A DNA stretch of 64,000 nt from Ascarosepion bandense (Eukaryota; Mollusca; Cephalopoda; Sepiida; Sepiidae). Positions within the stretch are counted from its first letter, which is position 1. The number at the start of each line of letters is the position of its first letter. Of this stretch, positions 43,139 through 54,296 are shown one piece after another. The translations under genes were made by a program, and so were the position numbers. The stretch spans positions 620,001 through 684,000 of the forward strand of contig JBBBDQ010000403.1 of NCBI GenBank assembly GCA_037127315.1, given 5' to 3'. Under the pieces are notes generated by a model. That model saw only the letters and a list, made by a program, of their open reading frames with translations, was not told where the DNA came from and ran no database searches.

Positions 43139-45338
43139 TTCTTCTTCTTCTTCTTCTTCTTCTTCTTCTTCTTCTTCTTCTTCTTCTTCTTCTTGTGCTG
43201 TGTCTCTTCAGGACGTAGGCAATCATGGCCTTCCACTTGGCTCTGTCTATTGTCGCTCTCAATATTTCTTCTAAGCCCCGCTCCGTCAACCATTTGCTCA
43301 GACCTAACAAATACGTCACGCGCTGCTTTCCCTTGTTTCTTTTTCCATTTATCCAACCTGTGAGTATCAAGTTCTCCAGGCCTTCCTTCCTTATTACGTG
43401 TCCTAGGAACCTCATTTGTCTCTTCCTGATATTTATTAAAAGTTTTCTTCTTGTTTGCATGCATTCCAACACCTCATCGTTGCACATGTGCTGTATCCTC
43501 AGCATCCTTTTGTAAAACCACATTTCTGCTGCCTCAAGCCTCTCCTTCATCTTTGATGAGATCGTCCAGCATTCACTTCCATACAGAAGGATAGATATCA
43601 CATAGAAACCCAGCACTCTTTTTTTTGTTGTTGTTTCTAATGAGATTTTCCCGTCTTTCAGTACTCTGGTTAGCTTCTGAAATGCGTCTTTGACCATGCC
43701 AATGCGTCTTTGGATCTCCCTGTCGCATTTTCCATCCTCTGTCAAAACACTTCCCAGGTATTTGAATTTTTTTCTTGTTTTATTTTAGATTCTCTAACTT
43801 GCAGTTGGCATATTGATCTCCTCTTTATGCTGATGACCATACATTCAGTTTTCTTGAGATTTATGCTCAGTCCTTTCTTTTCACTTTCTTTTGCTAACTT
43901 TTGTAGAAGGTCCTGCATTTTCCTTTCAGTGTCTGCTATCAGCACCGCGTCATCCGCGTATCGGATATTGTTGAGATTATGGCCGCCAATGACGAATCCT
44001 GGGAAGGCTTTTATTTCTCTCATAATTTCTTCGCTGTACAGGTTGAAAAGATCCGGTGAGAAAACACATCCTTGTCTTACGCCCCTTTCTATTTTTGCAT
44101 ACATGCTGAGTTCACCTACTATCCGTACACAGGTGGTTTGCTGCCAATATAGATTCTTGAACGTTTTTTCCGAAAATGTTGAGGTTGTCGAGCATCTCTA
44201 TGAAGTTCCCGTCTTGTACATTGTCAAACGCCTTTGCGTCGTCTATAAAGCAGAGATAAAGGTCTTTCTGCATTTGTATTGCTCGTTCAGATAGCATTCT
44301 GAGCCTGCATATCGCATTCCTCGTTCCGGTATCTTTAACAAATCCACATTGTTCCTGTACTATTTCTGGGCTGATAATGCTGCGCGGTCTGTACATCGAA
44401 ATCAGGATGACGAGTTTTGTTATGTGGCTCGTTAAGCTGATTGTTCGATGGAGCTCACATTCCTTTTCCCCTGGATTCTTAGACAGTGTTATAAAGATTG
44501 ATCTGCTTAGGTATTCAGGTATATTGCCGCTGCTGTAGATTTCGTTTATTATTTCTGTTATTCTGTCGACGCCAAAGTCTTCTATGGACATCAGCATCTT
44601 GTTATGTCGTGAGTAAGAATAAATAACTCAACAAGAAGAATAGGTTAATTGTTGTATTCCGTGAAAATAGTATTTACAAAGGTTATTAGTATCCAATACA
44701 AGAATAGAGGTTAATCGTCTCAACCGTCGTAAGACGTAGTATGAGCAATGGGTACTTCCGGGTCGTCACCGGAAGTCTACGACTGACTTGTCGATCGGCT
44801 GCTCGGCACACTCTCTTACGTAGATGCCACCATTACTTTACATAGTAATGGAATAGTCTATTAGAGCCGAATAGGCGCGGGCGTCCCAACACATCTCTAT
44901 TGCAATCCCGTCTGGTCCCGCTTCTTTGTTTCTCTTCAATTCCACTTCGGTTTTTAATATTTCTGGTCTATTCGTAGTTTTGTGCATTGCTGGTTGCTCT
45001 CTCTTGTCGGGGAAGAGATCTCCAATATACACGTCCCATATCTGAAGTATTTTTTTCTTTTTCTAGTATTAGTGTGCCATCTTTTGCTTTTATACATCCT
45101 GTTGCTGAGCATGTTCTTTGTCATTTATTTATTTTGTGCATTTCTCCATTATTTGTTGTGCACAGTCTCTCTACTTCGACGCATTTGTCATTGAGCCATC
45201 TTTCTTTAGCCTGTCTACATTTGCTTCGTATTTCCTTGTTTAGTCTCTTATATTCCGTTCCATATCTTGGCATTATTGTCTGTCTCTTTTGCATCAGGCC
45301 AAGAATCTCTTCAGTGATCCACTCGTTTTTCTTCTGGC
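43139..45338 (-). pseudogene. RTE/BovB-like LINE (copy D), interrupted by a solo LTR
   Basis: Minus-strand copy with a ~55-bp (GAA)n sense tail at 43140-43194. Sense order: endonuclease-RT linker (about 45338-44990), KEAGPDGIAIE motif (44930), then after the LTR the RT blocks HRTISLTSHITKLVILI, EQCGFVKDTGTRNAICRL, LCFIDDAKAFD (44597-44112), [28 protein letters not shown] (44104-43742; catalytic YADD present), and the C-terminal blocks in 43745-43110. The [10 protein letters not shown] signature is FYVISILLYG here, so this copy is a more diverged subfamily than copies B and E. The endonuclease is missing. Confidence 0.9.
44600..44891 (-). mobile_element. Solo LTR, 292 bp, TSD CATCT
   Basis: Inserted inside RTE copy D. 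It starts TGTTATGTCG and ends CGTCCCAACA in plus view, so the ends are inverted TGTT...AACA. It is flanked by a perfect 5-bp duplication CATCT (44595-44599 and 44892-44896). RTE coding sequence continues across it. Strand is my inference: on the minus strand it reads TGTTGGGACGCC ... GACATAACA. The LTR superfamily (gypsy or BEL/Pao) cannot be fixed from the LTR alone. Confidence 0.9.
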
Positions 45339-45344
45339 GTGCTT

Positions 45345-45680
45345 TTTAGTCGTATAAAAAGTCATACATAAGTCATATTCAAAAGTAATAATCAACTACA
45401 ACAGTCATAGAAAACAGCCATATACAATAGTTATATCCAATCGTCATAATAAACAGCTGAATACAACAGTATTAGACAACAGTTATATACAACATATTCA
45501 GTAAGTATAATAAGCACTCGTATACAACAGTCATATAAAACTGTCCAATAAAGTCATAATCAACAATTGTATACCACAATCATAGATAATAGCTACATAT
45601 ACCAGTCATATTTAATTCTTGTATTTAATAGACGATAGCCATTTGTAACAGTTATATACATGTCATATTCAACACTTGTA
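45345..45680. repeat. Degenerate ACAACAGTCATATA-type repeat field
   Basis: Loose repeats of ACAACAGTCATATA, AACAGTTATA and AATAGTCATA. Related sequence lies left of RTE copy D (43085-43138) and at 46800-46870, so the RTE, SINE and LTR-like elements all landed in one satellite-like field. Confidence 0.6.
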
Positions 45681-45699
45681 TCAGTCAGTTAATTGCCAT
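45681..45699 (-). mobile_element. SINE S12, 3' end (left of LTR-like insert)
   Basis: TCAGTCAGTTAATTGCCAT is the reversed 3' end of the tRNA-SINE. The rest is at 46431-46672. Confidence 0.85.
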
Positions 45700-46430
45700 T
45701 GTGGTGATACCAACCGAGCAAAAGCGAGGGACCGGATGTTCGCACTTTCAAGAACAAAAAGCAAATGACCAAAAGTCGTCGGTGCGCATCCGGGTTCGCG
45801 CAGATGTTCCGGTTGAAAAATAAAAATTAATTAAATATTAAATTTCCAGTTCGCGAGCCTACGCCAATTTTATTTATCGGCCAATGGGAAGCCCAGAATC
45901 AAATACAAGTGTGAATCCCAAATGATCTGCTGCGATCCAAAAAGAAGATATAAAAAGCCGATACAGAAAGCATAGACAGACAGACCCAGACACACACGGA
46001 CTGACTCGTGACAGACGAGAGTAATTAGTATCTCCCTTTACCAAGTCAAGTGGCTTACTATTCTCGTTGCCTTCACCTCCCTTATCTATCTTTTTCTGTC
46101 TAAGGAGCGAATACATCAAAGACATTCCTTACTTACAACGCTCCCACATTCCTAAGCATTAATTCTCTTTTCAGCATTTTATTGCCATGAACATTTTAAC
46201 GCCCGTTGGACCTATACTTCAAGTATTACTTTTACTGTAAAAACCTTAATTGATATCTGTATCAATAAAATGTTATTTTTCAACTCAATTTGCTTTTCTT
46301 GATTTATAATCATTTTATGACTTATAGTGGGCTATCTACAACGAGGCCAAATTCCGTTAATCTGCAACAATATACAACTACCCTTCACTAAAACGGACTT
46401 TCCACTATAAACTATGGATAACCCGCTATA
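45700..46430 (+). mobile_element. LTR-like insert in SINE S12, 4-bp TSD CCAT
   Basis: A 731-bp insert flanked by CCAT (45696-45699 and 46431-46434). It begins TGTGGTGATACC, has a TATA-box-like ATATAAAAAGCC near 45950 and a polyadenylation signal AATAAA near 46265, so it is organised like an LTR read on the plus strand. It ends CCGCTATA and not CA, which is unusual, so it may be a solo LTR with a decayed end or an LTR plus a short internal piece. No reading frame was recognised. Confidence 0.6.
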
Positions 46431-46720
46431 CCATACGTCGTACACGCTTGGGCGATCATGTCTCGAAAGAGACATGACTGACTGGGCAGAAAGTTTTTCC
46501 GTAGTAAGCTGCCATTATTTTCTGCTGTAGGCTAATTGCCAACCAAGGCTATAGAACCCACTCTGTCCTGCTATTTAACCAATAACTGTAGGGAGAAGAG
46601 ACGGATTAATACCTTTCACAAGAATATTTGCGCGAAAGTGAATGCAAAAATTCAACTTGAATTCGAACTCAGGTTGAATTTGTTGCATTACCTTACGTAT
46701 ACACCCTTGGGAAAGGGTGT
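46431..46720 (-). mobile_element. SINE S12 (remainder) joined head-to-head to a plus-strand SINE fragment
   Basis: 46431-46672 is the minus-strand SINE from near its 3' end to the reversed B box (GAATTCGAACTC). It then turns directly into a plus-strand body fragment (GTTGCATTACCTTACG, CCCTTGGGAAAGG) to about 46720. Confidence 0.75.
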
Positions 46721-46812
46721 AGAGTAGTCATAAAGAGTCGTCATAAAGAGTAGTCATAAAGAGTAGTCATAAAGAGTAGTCATAAAGAGTCGTCATAAAG
46801 AGTAGTCATATA
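46721..46812 (+). repeat. 13-bp minisatellite, about 7 units
   Basis: Units of AGTAGTCATAAAG, with an AGTCGTCATAAAG variant, tandemly repeated. Confidence 0.9.
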
Positions 46813-47211
46813 CAATAGTTGCATTCAATAGTCATAATCAATAATTATAAAAAAAAAGTCATTTAAATAATCAGGCAAAGATGTGCCCACAATAAGATGT
46901 AGCGTCAAAAGGGCGGTTTTTCTCATGAGATCTCTTTTTTTTTTTTTATAAAAACTGCCTTCACTCTTGATATGGTTTATTTGATATGGTATTATAGTAT
47001 GGTTGGCAAAATATCGTCTAACTGTAACCACTCTTACACGCCCAACGAATCAAAATATTTTGTTTTACCCACCAAATTTATCAGAGCTACAACTGAAAAA
47101 CAATTTTTTAAAACTTAATACAATATTTTTTTACAACGACTGCTAAAACTATAAAATAATTAATATGAAACAAAATAATTAACTAAAACTTAAAGGAGGA
47201 ATAATTGCCAC
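46813..47211. other. No recognisable gene
   Basis: AT-rich, with homopolymer runs. Confidence 0.45.
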
Positions 47212-47673
47212 AACCAGTGCAGAGGTGAAGCCTGGAGGAACTTACGAACTTAAGTCACTGGTGTCTCCTCAACAGGTGTTTACTCGTGCAACCAGACTGG
47301 CAACTGGGTCCCACCCATTCTCAGTCAGGTTAGCCAAATGCAGACGACAATTCTACTCCTTCAGCTTCTTCTCTCGCACTTCCCGCCTGTGGAACTCGCT
47401 CTCATGTTCTTGCTTTCCTGACGGCTACAACCTCCAGAAATTTAAATGCAATGTCAATACTCATCTACTAACCACTGGACACTTGCTCTCTCCCCACTTC
47501 CCTTTCTCTCTATCTATGTATCTATCATCGCACCTGCATTCTCAGCTTTCTATTGCTCCTTTCTAACTAGTTTGTACTCCTCACTCTTTTCTAATTAATC
47601 TTTTTACATTTATGTAGCCCCCGCACATCAGTGGCATTTCTGCCTTGCTCGGGGTGAAATGATTAAAAAAAAA
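47212..47673 (+). mobile_element. Jockey-like LINE 3' end
   Basis: The frame 47225-47566 is open from YELKSLVSPQQVFTRATRLA through SFFSRTSRLWNSL to [15 protein letters not shown], then the 3' UTR to GCTCGGGGTGAAATGATTAA. It is one of the less decayed 3' fragments and is close to the reference copy at 31.9-34.9 kb. Confidence 0.85.
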
Positions 47674-47689
47674 TATGGTTGCAAAATGT

Positions 47690-47836
47690 TTTTTTTTTTT
47701 AACAAAACAATACAATATATTAATATTGTATTTTAATAAAAAATAATAATAATAAAAAATAATAATAATAATAAAAACTAATAATATAATAATATAATAA
47801 AAAAATAATAATAATAAATAATAATAATAAAAAAAA
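47690..47836. repeat. A-rich and (AAT)n low complexity
   Basis: Poly-T, poly-A and many AAT/ATA trinucleotides. Confidence 0.9.
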
Positions 47837-47974
47837 TGCTACTTAATTAAGTGAGAAGGCAATGTGCGTCCAGACTTTTACAGCATTTCACCTTTTTTGA
47901 AAGATCTTCTATTATCAGAATGGGGGAAACAATAACAAAAGTGATGGAAACAAACAAATAGAAAAAAAAAATTC

Positions 47975-48275
47975 CGTTGTGGTGGAGTGGATATCAGCTC
48001 AGAACAAAAAATCAGGGAGCCGAGTTCGGATTCCAGTTGAATTCCTTGCATTCACTTACGCGAAAATACCCTTGGGAAGGTATTAATCCGTCTCTTTCTT
48101 CCAGTTATGGGTTAAATAACAGGACGGATTGGGTACTATAGACTTGGCTGGTAACCAATCTACCACATAAAGTAATGGCAACCTATTGCGGGATAATCTT
48201 CTGTCCAGTCAGTCATGTCGCTTTCGGGACATGATCGCCCAAGCGTGTAGCACGTATGGCACTTAAATGACTGAA
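47975..48275 (+). mobile_element. tRNA-derived SINE, copy S14
   Basis: A box GTGGTGGAGTGG, diverged B box GAGTTCGGATTCC, body, hairpin variant CATGTCGCTTTCGGGACATG and ACTTAAATGACTGA end. Confidence 0.9.
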
Positions 48276-48884
48276 ATATTCCAAACTCATATTAAAAAAA
48301 ATAATTTTTAAATTCTGAACGTCTTTCTTTCTTTTTTGCGCAAGTGTAGTCACATCGACGGAAAAAAAACACTTTATTACGATGGATTCGTAAAGGACGA
48401 AATTTTTGCTCGTTTGTCACAGATATTTCTAAATTGTTCTTGAGATATAAACGCTTACATATCCTTTTCCCATATTTACTCCTGCCTCGATAGTAAAGCT
48501 GATCAATCCGACAAGGTCAAAATGGGGGCTGATGTCCAAAACGAACCCAAGTCTGTTTTTAACTGAGGTAAAAGATCGCTTGTTTATTTTAACGTTTCCA
48601 AAACCAAACTTCTCTCTGAGAGACCCTTCGCTGTCTTTCATAAGCATGGCTGATACGAACTTCCGGGATAGTGATACGTTGCGCCTTTTCGGGTTAACGT
48701 TCTCAGCTGACATGAAGTGGAAAGACTATATTGAATCCATTGCTAGGTTAGCTGCTAAGAACGTTGATTTACTGTGTAGTGAGAGACAAATTTTTCTTGC
48801 AGAATCTTTCATATTTATCTAAAAGTCTAGCATTCGTCAATGTTTAGAATATTGCTACCACACATAGTCCGGCACTCCCGCTAT

Positions 48885-49425
48885 TTTTTTTTGATCGTAT
48901 CACCCCGAGCAAGGCGGTAATGCCACTGATGTGCAGGGGCTACATAAAAGTAAAAAGATTAAGTAGAAGAGAGTGAAGAGGATGACGAACCAGTTAGAAA
49001 GGAGTAAAAGAAGGATGGGAATACAGGTGTGATGACAGCTGTATAGGTGGAGAGACAGGAAAGGATATACGGGGTGGTGAAGAAAGAACTAGAGTCAAGT
49101 GGTTAATAGATGAGTATTGACATTGCATTTAAATTCCTGGAAGTTGTAGACGCCAGGAAAGCAAGAATATGGAAGAAAGTTCCACAGGCGGGAAGTGCGA
49201 GAGAAGAAGCTGCAGGAGTAGAATTATCGTCTGCATTTGGTTAATCTAACTGTGAATGGGTGGGACCCAGTTGCCAATCTGGTTGCACGAGTAAACACCT
49301 GTTGAGGAGGCACCAGTGACTTAAGTTCGTTGGAGCAGAAGCCATGAAAGTATTTATAGAACAGACAAAGGGAAGCCACATCTCGTCGGTGGGGAAGTGG
49401 CTGTAACCATTAACAACGCCGAAAT
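48885..49425 (-). mobile_element. Jockey-like LINE 3' end nested in an older copy
   Basis: In plus view it starts with poly-T, then TATCACCCCGAGCAAGGCGG, runs through the 3' UTR and the SRTSRLW region, and ends at the HRRDV region (TCTCGTCGGTGGGGAAGTGG). Confidence 0.85.
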
Positions 49426-49755
49426 AAGAGTAAAAGATTAAGTAGGAGGAAAGTAAAGAGATAGACGAACCAGATACAGTGGGTGTCAGAGTAAAGAGAA
49501 GGATGGGAATACAGGTGCAATGACAGTTGCAAAGGTAAAGAGAAAGGAAAAGATATCCAGGGTAATGTAGAAAGAACTAGGGTCAAGTGGTTAATAGATG
49601 AGTATTGACATTGCATTTAAATTCCTGGAGGTTGTAGCCGTCAGGAAAGCAAGAATATGGAAGCGAGTTCCACAGACGGAAAGTGCGAGAGAAGAAGCTG
49701 AAGGAGTAGAATTGCTGAAGGAGTAGAATTGTCGTCTGCATTTGGTTATTATGAA
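49426..49755 (-). mobile_element. Second overlapping Jockey-like 3' fragment
   Basis: Restarts in the 3' UTR (AGAGTAAAAGATTAAGTAGG) and repeats the region through the SRTSRLW block, lacking the terminal poly-A motif. It contains a local 18-19-bp duplication (GCTGAAGGAGTAGAATT twice) near 49700-49735. Confidence 0.75.
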
Positions 49756-49955
49756 TGTCTTCATAAAATAAAAAAAAAATCAGATATATTATTGGTCCTT
49801 ATCTGACGGCTCGGTTTTTAATCATTTTCCCACATCCGTAAGGCTGCCTCTCGGTGTCTTTTCTATAAATATTTTCATGATAATTATATTGCTAAGATGA
49901 AATCTTTGCTATGCTACCTAGACTTTATGGATTTAAGCGTAGTACTAAATTGACG

Positions 49956-50263
49956 GATGTGCGTTGTGGTGCAGTGGATATCGACTCGGAATAACAAATC
50001 GGGGGAGCCGAGTTCGAATTCTGGTTGAATTCCTTGCATTCACTTACGCGAAAATACCCTTGGGGAAGGTATTATACCGTCTCTTCCCTCCAGTTATTGG
50101 TTAAATAACAGGACAGATTAGGTTCTATAGCCTTGTCTGGTAACCAGTCTACCGCAGAAAGAAATCGCAGCCTACTGCGGGATAATCTTCTGTCTAGTCA
50201 GTCATGTCTCTTTTGAGACATGATCACCCAATCGTGTATCACGTATGGCACTTAACAGACTCA
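49956..50263 (+). mobile_element. tRNA-derived SINE, copy S15
   Basis: Full-length, flanked by CTAAATTGACG / CTAGATTGACG (49945-49955 and 50264-50274, one mismatch). A and B boxes present; hairpin variant CATGTCTCTTTTGAGACATG. Confidence 0.9.
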
Positions 50264-50545
50264 CTAGATTGACGACAAGGTCTAATCAATTTACAGTTGA
50301 AATGGATAAATATAGCCGTAAGTTCTATACTTTTATTTTTTTTCTCGCTTTTGGAACTCTCTTCCGGCTTCATGCTTTACAGCCAACTTTAATCTGCAAA
50401 AATTTAAATTCAATGCCAGTCGCTATCTATAGTCCGCCTGATTACTCTTTCTCTTCCATTATTAATGCTATCTACCTTATTCTTCTACAGACTGTCACCC
50501 CTTGTATCTTAGTGACCTTACTGCATTGGATGGGATAATGCCGAT

Positions 50546-50917
50546 TATAGCTTTCTAAATCTAATATTTTTTTGTTAAACTTAGAATTTAAAATTCGTAG
50601 TAAAACTAGAGTGAACCTGATAGTCGATTAATAATGCTGATCTCAATTTAATCAAATATTAATATTAATGCCCCCAAAAATTATTTTTTTTTTGAGTCTG
50701 TTCTCATATTCTTCAAATTAGAAGTTACTTTATTCTGATTGGTCCACACTGTCTATGCAACAATGCCTCCCTGATTAAGGGGATTTGGCTTGTTTTTAAC
50801 CTTTTAAAACTCATCAACTTGAAATAAACCTCATCACTTGATAAGATACAAGTCGTGCCCAAACAAAATAGCTACTTTTGTAGTGATATTATAACATATT
50901 CATGTTATAATTTCTGA

Positions 50918-50961
<44 letters not shown>

Positions 50962-51820
50962 ACCTGTGTGGAACCCCGTTAAAAATAGTAGAAAATTTCA
51001 ATAGAATATTACATAATATAGAATATCATTAGTAATATCAGTAAAATCTCAATTGACTCATTTCGTGCAAAAAGTAAGCTCCAATTTGAATTTCCGCATT
51101 TGCGGAATTAAGCAATCAGCGACGTTATTAACCAATCAGCGACGTTATCTCAGACGCCCTCAGACCGTTGAAATTTCAGGCATCCATATTTGTTGACTGC
51201 TACGGAATTAGAGAGATTACTCCAGAAAATTATCAACAATATTTTCCATCCTAAAAATAGATATTTAAAAATTGAGAAAACATTTACAAACCAATAACTG
51301 AGTTTAGTAAATCTGACTTCTAAATTCACAAAATTAGTTTTCATTTTCCGTAAACTTTTGACAAGGGCTCGTTCTTTTTGTGAACAAACTGATTAATCTT
51401 ACTTTTCGAATAACTTTCGCATATTTTATCAAATAACTTCTTACAATAACCTTGCGATTTTAAAGAAAAGTAAGCACCACGTAAAAACATACGAACGGAG
51501 TTACGTCAAAGAATATTAATAGTAGTTATGATTCAGGTTTCATTTACTGACTAGTGGAAAATTACACCCATTAATAAAACAATGTAAATACGTGACACTC
51601 TCGGTAAGTGTGGATTTTATTCTTTTCTATCATATTAACGCAATTATTTTTGTGGTGTTGTAAAGAGCAAAAACAAAATAATTCTGTGAGACTGTTTTGC
51701 TCGGGTCTTGTAATTTGATTCTTTTAAATTGAAAGAAACAATACTTCATAATAAAATCTATTTAAATATGTAATGCCGTGTTTAGAGGTTGTTTATTTCT
51801 TCTCTTTTCGTACGCATTGT

Positions 51821-51860
<40 letters not shown>

Positions 51861-52587
51861 GATTATTAAAACATTCTTTGAATATATTTTTGGTAATTTA
51901 GTTTACATATGGCAGCACATTAAAGACATTAAAGATTTTGTAGCCTTCTTCGGTGCTTGTTATTTAAAAATTTATTTTTAGTTGGACTAAATTTAAAATC
52001 CAGTGGGTGGTGCTGGTTTCAGTGGGAGAATGACCAATCCTTTGGTGGTAACACCCAATTGTGATTTTTATTGCTTCAGTCTCGTCCTTTTTCTTTTTTG
52101 TCTCTTGCTCTGGTCAGATGATCATGATACCAAATATAAGTGATGAGATGTGCGGCTGAGAGACTCTTTTTCAATTTGTTTTGTTAGTATGTTAATAACA
52201 GTGTATATATGAGAATTTTAAGATGAAGAGTATTTGAAAATAATAATAATAATAATTATAATAATAAATGCATAAATAAAACTCCTCGTGGCTTTGGAAT
52301 ATTTGGGCAATATCCAGAGAGGAATAGCAGTGTCTCATGGGTAGAACGAGCTCTTTAGTTTTGGTCAACAGTCGTCCTAGAGGTGGTATCTTGAGTAAAA
52401 TTACCCCTTGGCGCTTAGGGATAAAACGTAAAATATACAAAAACGCAATGTTTACAAACAAAAACTCACACCGACTCGGTCGTCAAACGTGTAAAAAAGG
52501 GTTTCGTCTTTCAGAGAAGAACCAGTCTGTCACTGAAACGATCCCTTTTGCTAACAATAAGACACTTTTTTTTCTTTTTTTTTTATA
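50546..52587. other. No recognisable gene; microsatellites
   Basis: AT-rich. Contains (TA)n(TG)n at 50917-50961, (TA)n at 51823-51858 and AAT repeats at 52240-52270. Frames of 60-90 codons here show no motif I recognise. Confidence 0.5.
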
Positions 52588-52745
52588 ATCTTTTCACCCC
52601 GAGCAAAGCATTCCCCTGCCACTATTGCGCAGGGGGTTACATAGTGGGGAAAGTGGTGAGAAAGGATGGTTAGATATAGAAAATGTCAGAAGGAGGGTGA
52701 TAGACTGGTAAGGATACCGAGAATGAGGGTTGGGTAGATGGTGAG
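52588..52745 (-). mobile_element. Jockey-like LINE 3' UTR fragment
   Basis: In plus view: TCTTTTCACCCCGAGCAAAG, a CCTGCCACTATTGCGCAGGG variant of the end motif, then 3' UTR. Confidence 0.75.
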
Positions 52746-52944
52746 AGTGTTGGACTTTTGGTCGCCAAAACCGGATTAACTCCAACATTGGACCAAAATT
52801 GGACTAAAATCACTTAATAAAAACAAAGTAAACGAATCATAAACAAAACTTTTTGCCGTCCTTCCTGTTCTGTCTATGATTAATCTCCTTTTCGCGTGAA
52901 CTAAATTGTAATAACTACAGATAGAAAGTAAAACAGAACGTGTT

Positions 52945-53640
52945 TAATTTTCTATTCTACATAGAAGATATCAAATTCTTTGCCAAAGATGACAATGGTT
53001 AACCTCAATACTGTAAAATCTTTCAATGATGGCATCGGTATAGATTTCGGATTAGATAAATGTGCACAAGTAACATTCAAAAAGGGAGAATTACAAAAAC
53101 ACGCTCAATAGATCCAGATTTTGTCACAAAGGTTAGGAAAATGGAATGATAAAAACCTTTAAATACCGAGGAGTCAATGAAGGAAATACCCAAATAAAGG
53201 AGAAAGTAAGAAAAAGAATACCTCAGGCGTGTGCGTCTGGTGTTAAATACCGAATTGAATGAATAAAACAGAATATTAACCGTAAACACTTTGTATGTCC
53301 ATGTGATACAACACAGTTTCAACATCCTGAATTGAGCCATAGCTGATATTAAGGGAATTGATGTCAAAACATGAAAAATTCTTACTTGTCACCGCATGTA
53401 TCATACGAAGTCTTCATGTTGATCGTTTGTATGTGGCCAGATCAAAAAGAGACTGAGGATTAGTTAAACTAGAACTGTGTTACAAATCAACAACAATAGG
53501 TCTTCAAAGATACCTGGAAACTACAGAAAATTGGATAATGATCTGTGTCAAAGAAGGTGAAAGAAATAAACTTCATTCAGTAAAAATTGCCCTGGTAACA
53601 CAAATGAACTAGGCATAAAGAACTCAAACAAAATTCAGAG
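52945..53640 (+). pseudogene. Relic of a further non-LTR reverse transcriptase
   Basis: Scattered frames give GIGIDFGLDKCAQVTFKKG (about 53030-53090), YRGVNEGNTQIKEKVRK (53160-53215), TCHRMYHTKS (53388-53420), DRLYV-like codons, and CYKSTTIGLQRYLETTENW (about 53480-53535). This is the C-terminal part of an RT family common in invertebrate genomes that uses GLDKCA and a 'MHHPKADVDRLY' block; I do not give it a clade name with confidence. Every block is in a different frame, so the copy is very old. Confidence 0.6.
53385..53490 (+). repeat. Inverted repeat, left arm
   Basis: Reverse complement of 53675-53765 with roughly 88% identity by eye. It covers the TCATACGAAGTCTTCATG and TGGCCAGATCAAAAAGAG stretches of the LINE relic. 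Confidence 0.8.
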
Positions 53641-53674
53641 CCAGATTTCCGAAAGAGTTCTGATACTTTTTACA

Positions 53675-53765
53675 TGTTCTAGTTGAACTAATCCTCTGTC
53701 TCCTTTTGGATCTGGCCACATACAAACGATCAACATGAAGACTGCGTATGATGCATGCGATGACA
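53675..53765 (-). repeat. Inverted repeat, right arm
   Basis: Partner of 53385-53490, read on the minus strand. It lies after the LINE relic in opposite orientation. Confidence 0.8.
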
Positions 53766-53869
53766 TGTTAGAGTACCGTTGGAGTCAGGTGAGACATATT
53801 ATAACTGTTAGTAGGGAGTTATAGCAGTGGCGACAGGGAATCGATATTTATACGGAGTAGGAAAATACC

Positions 53870-53872
<3 letters not shown>

Positions 53873-53924
<52 letters not shown>
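53873..53924. repeat. (TA)n microsatellite
   Basis: About 52 bp of TA. Confidence 0.95.
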
Positions 53925-53925
<1 letters not shown>

Positions 53926-54032
53926 CTCCGGCGCACATATTAATGACGACGAGAAATTAGAACAATATTGGTTTCATTTTTATTTTTTGCTGTGCGTAAA
54001 GAAAAACAAAAAACAAAAAGATATTCTTAAAT

Positions 54033-54296
54033 ATGGAAGAATTATTATCCCAAGAAGTAAAAATACAAGAACAGCAACAACATCTGCTTGTGCAACTTCA
54101 GAAACAACAACAAAAGTTAATTAAAACAATTAAAAAAAAACAAAAAGAAAATTATCCTATTTTTATCACTCGATGCTGTAGCACAAGCAATTTATATAAT
54201 GGGATTACCTTTTCTACGCATTTTAGAAGATATGATCAAAGTCACACAGAAGAATGCAGCGACTGGAAAGTCGATAAAAAAACATACTTTTGTTGA
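54033..54296 (+). pseudogene. gag-like N-terminal fragment of the gypsy relic
   Basis: An 87-codon frame starting MEELLSQEVKIQEQQQHL, a Gln/Lys-rich coiled-coil-like start, then STHFRRYDQSHTEE. The remaining gag (to about 54640) is in other frames with residues such as HDAEIRDIIRTKLEQNQNL. Assigned to gag by position ahead of the CCHC knuckle. Confidence 0.55.

Larger units (their letters stand above)
48430..50545 (+). mobile_element. Old Jockey-like LINE split by nested insertions
   Basis: Three segments of one plus-strand element: 48430-48886 (RT tail; SISMAD-like FISMADTNF, GLTFSADMKWKDYIESIARL), 49770-49955 (IGPYLTARF, then FLIIFPHP region) and 50275-50545 (TTRSNQFTVEMDKYSRKFYTF and the 3' part). 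The first gap holds minus-strand Jockey-like fragments, the second a tRNA-SINE with a ~10-bp duplication. Confidence 0.75.

Noticed and set aside
43093..43464. Frame ending in a long poly-Lys tract
   Set aside because: Antisense-strand reading of the RTE (GAA)n tail in a shifted frame; not a protein.
45874..46125. Minus-strand frame of 83 codons in the LTR-like insert
   Set aside because: No motif; it lies opposite the TATA-box and leader-like region and is probably chance.
51778..51981. Small ORF around (TA)n (IYIYIYIY) as a membrane peptide
   Set aside because: Low-complexity translation of a microsatellite with AT-rich flanks and no conserved features.
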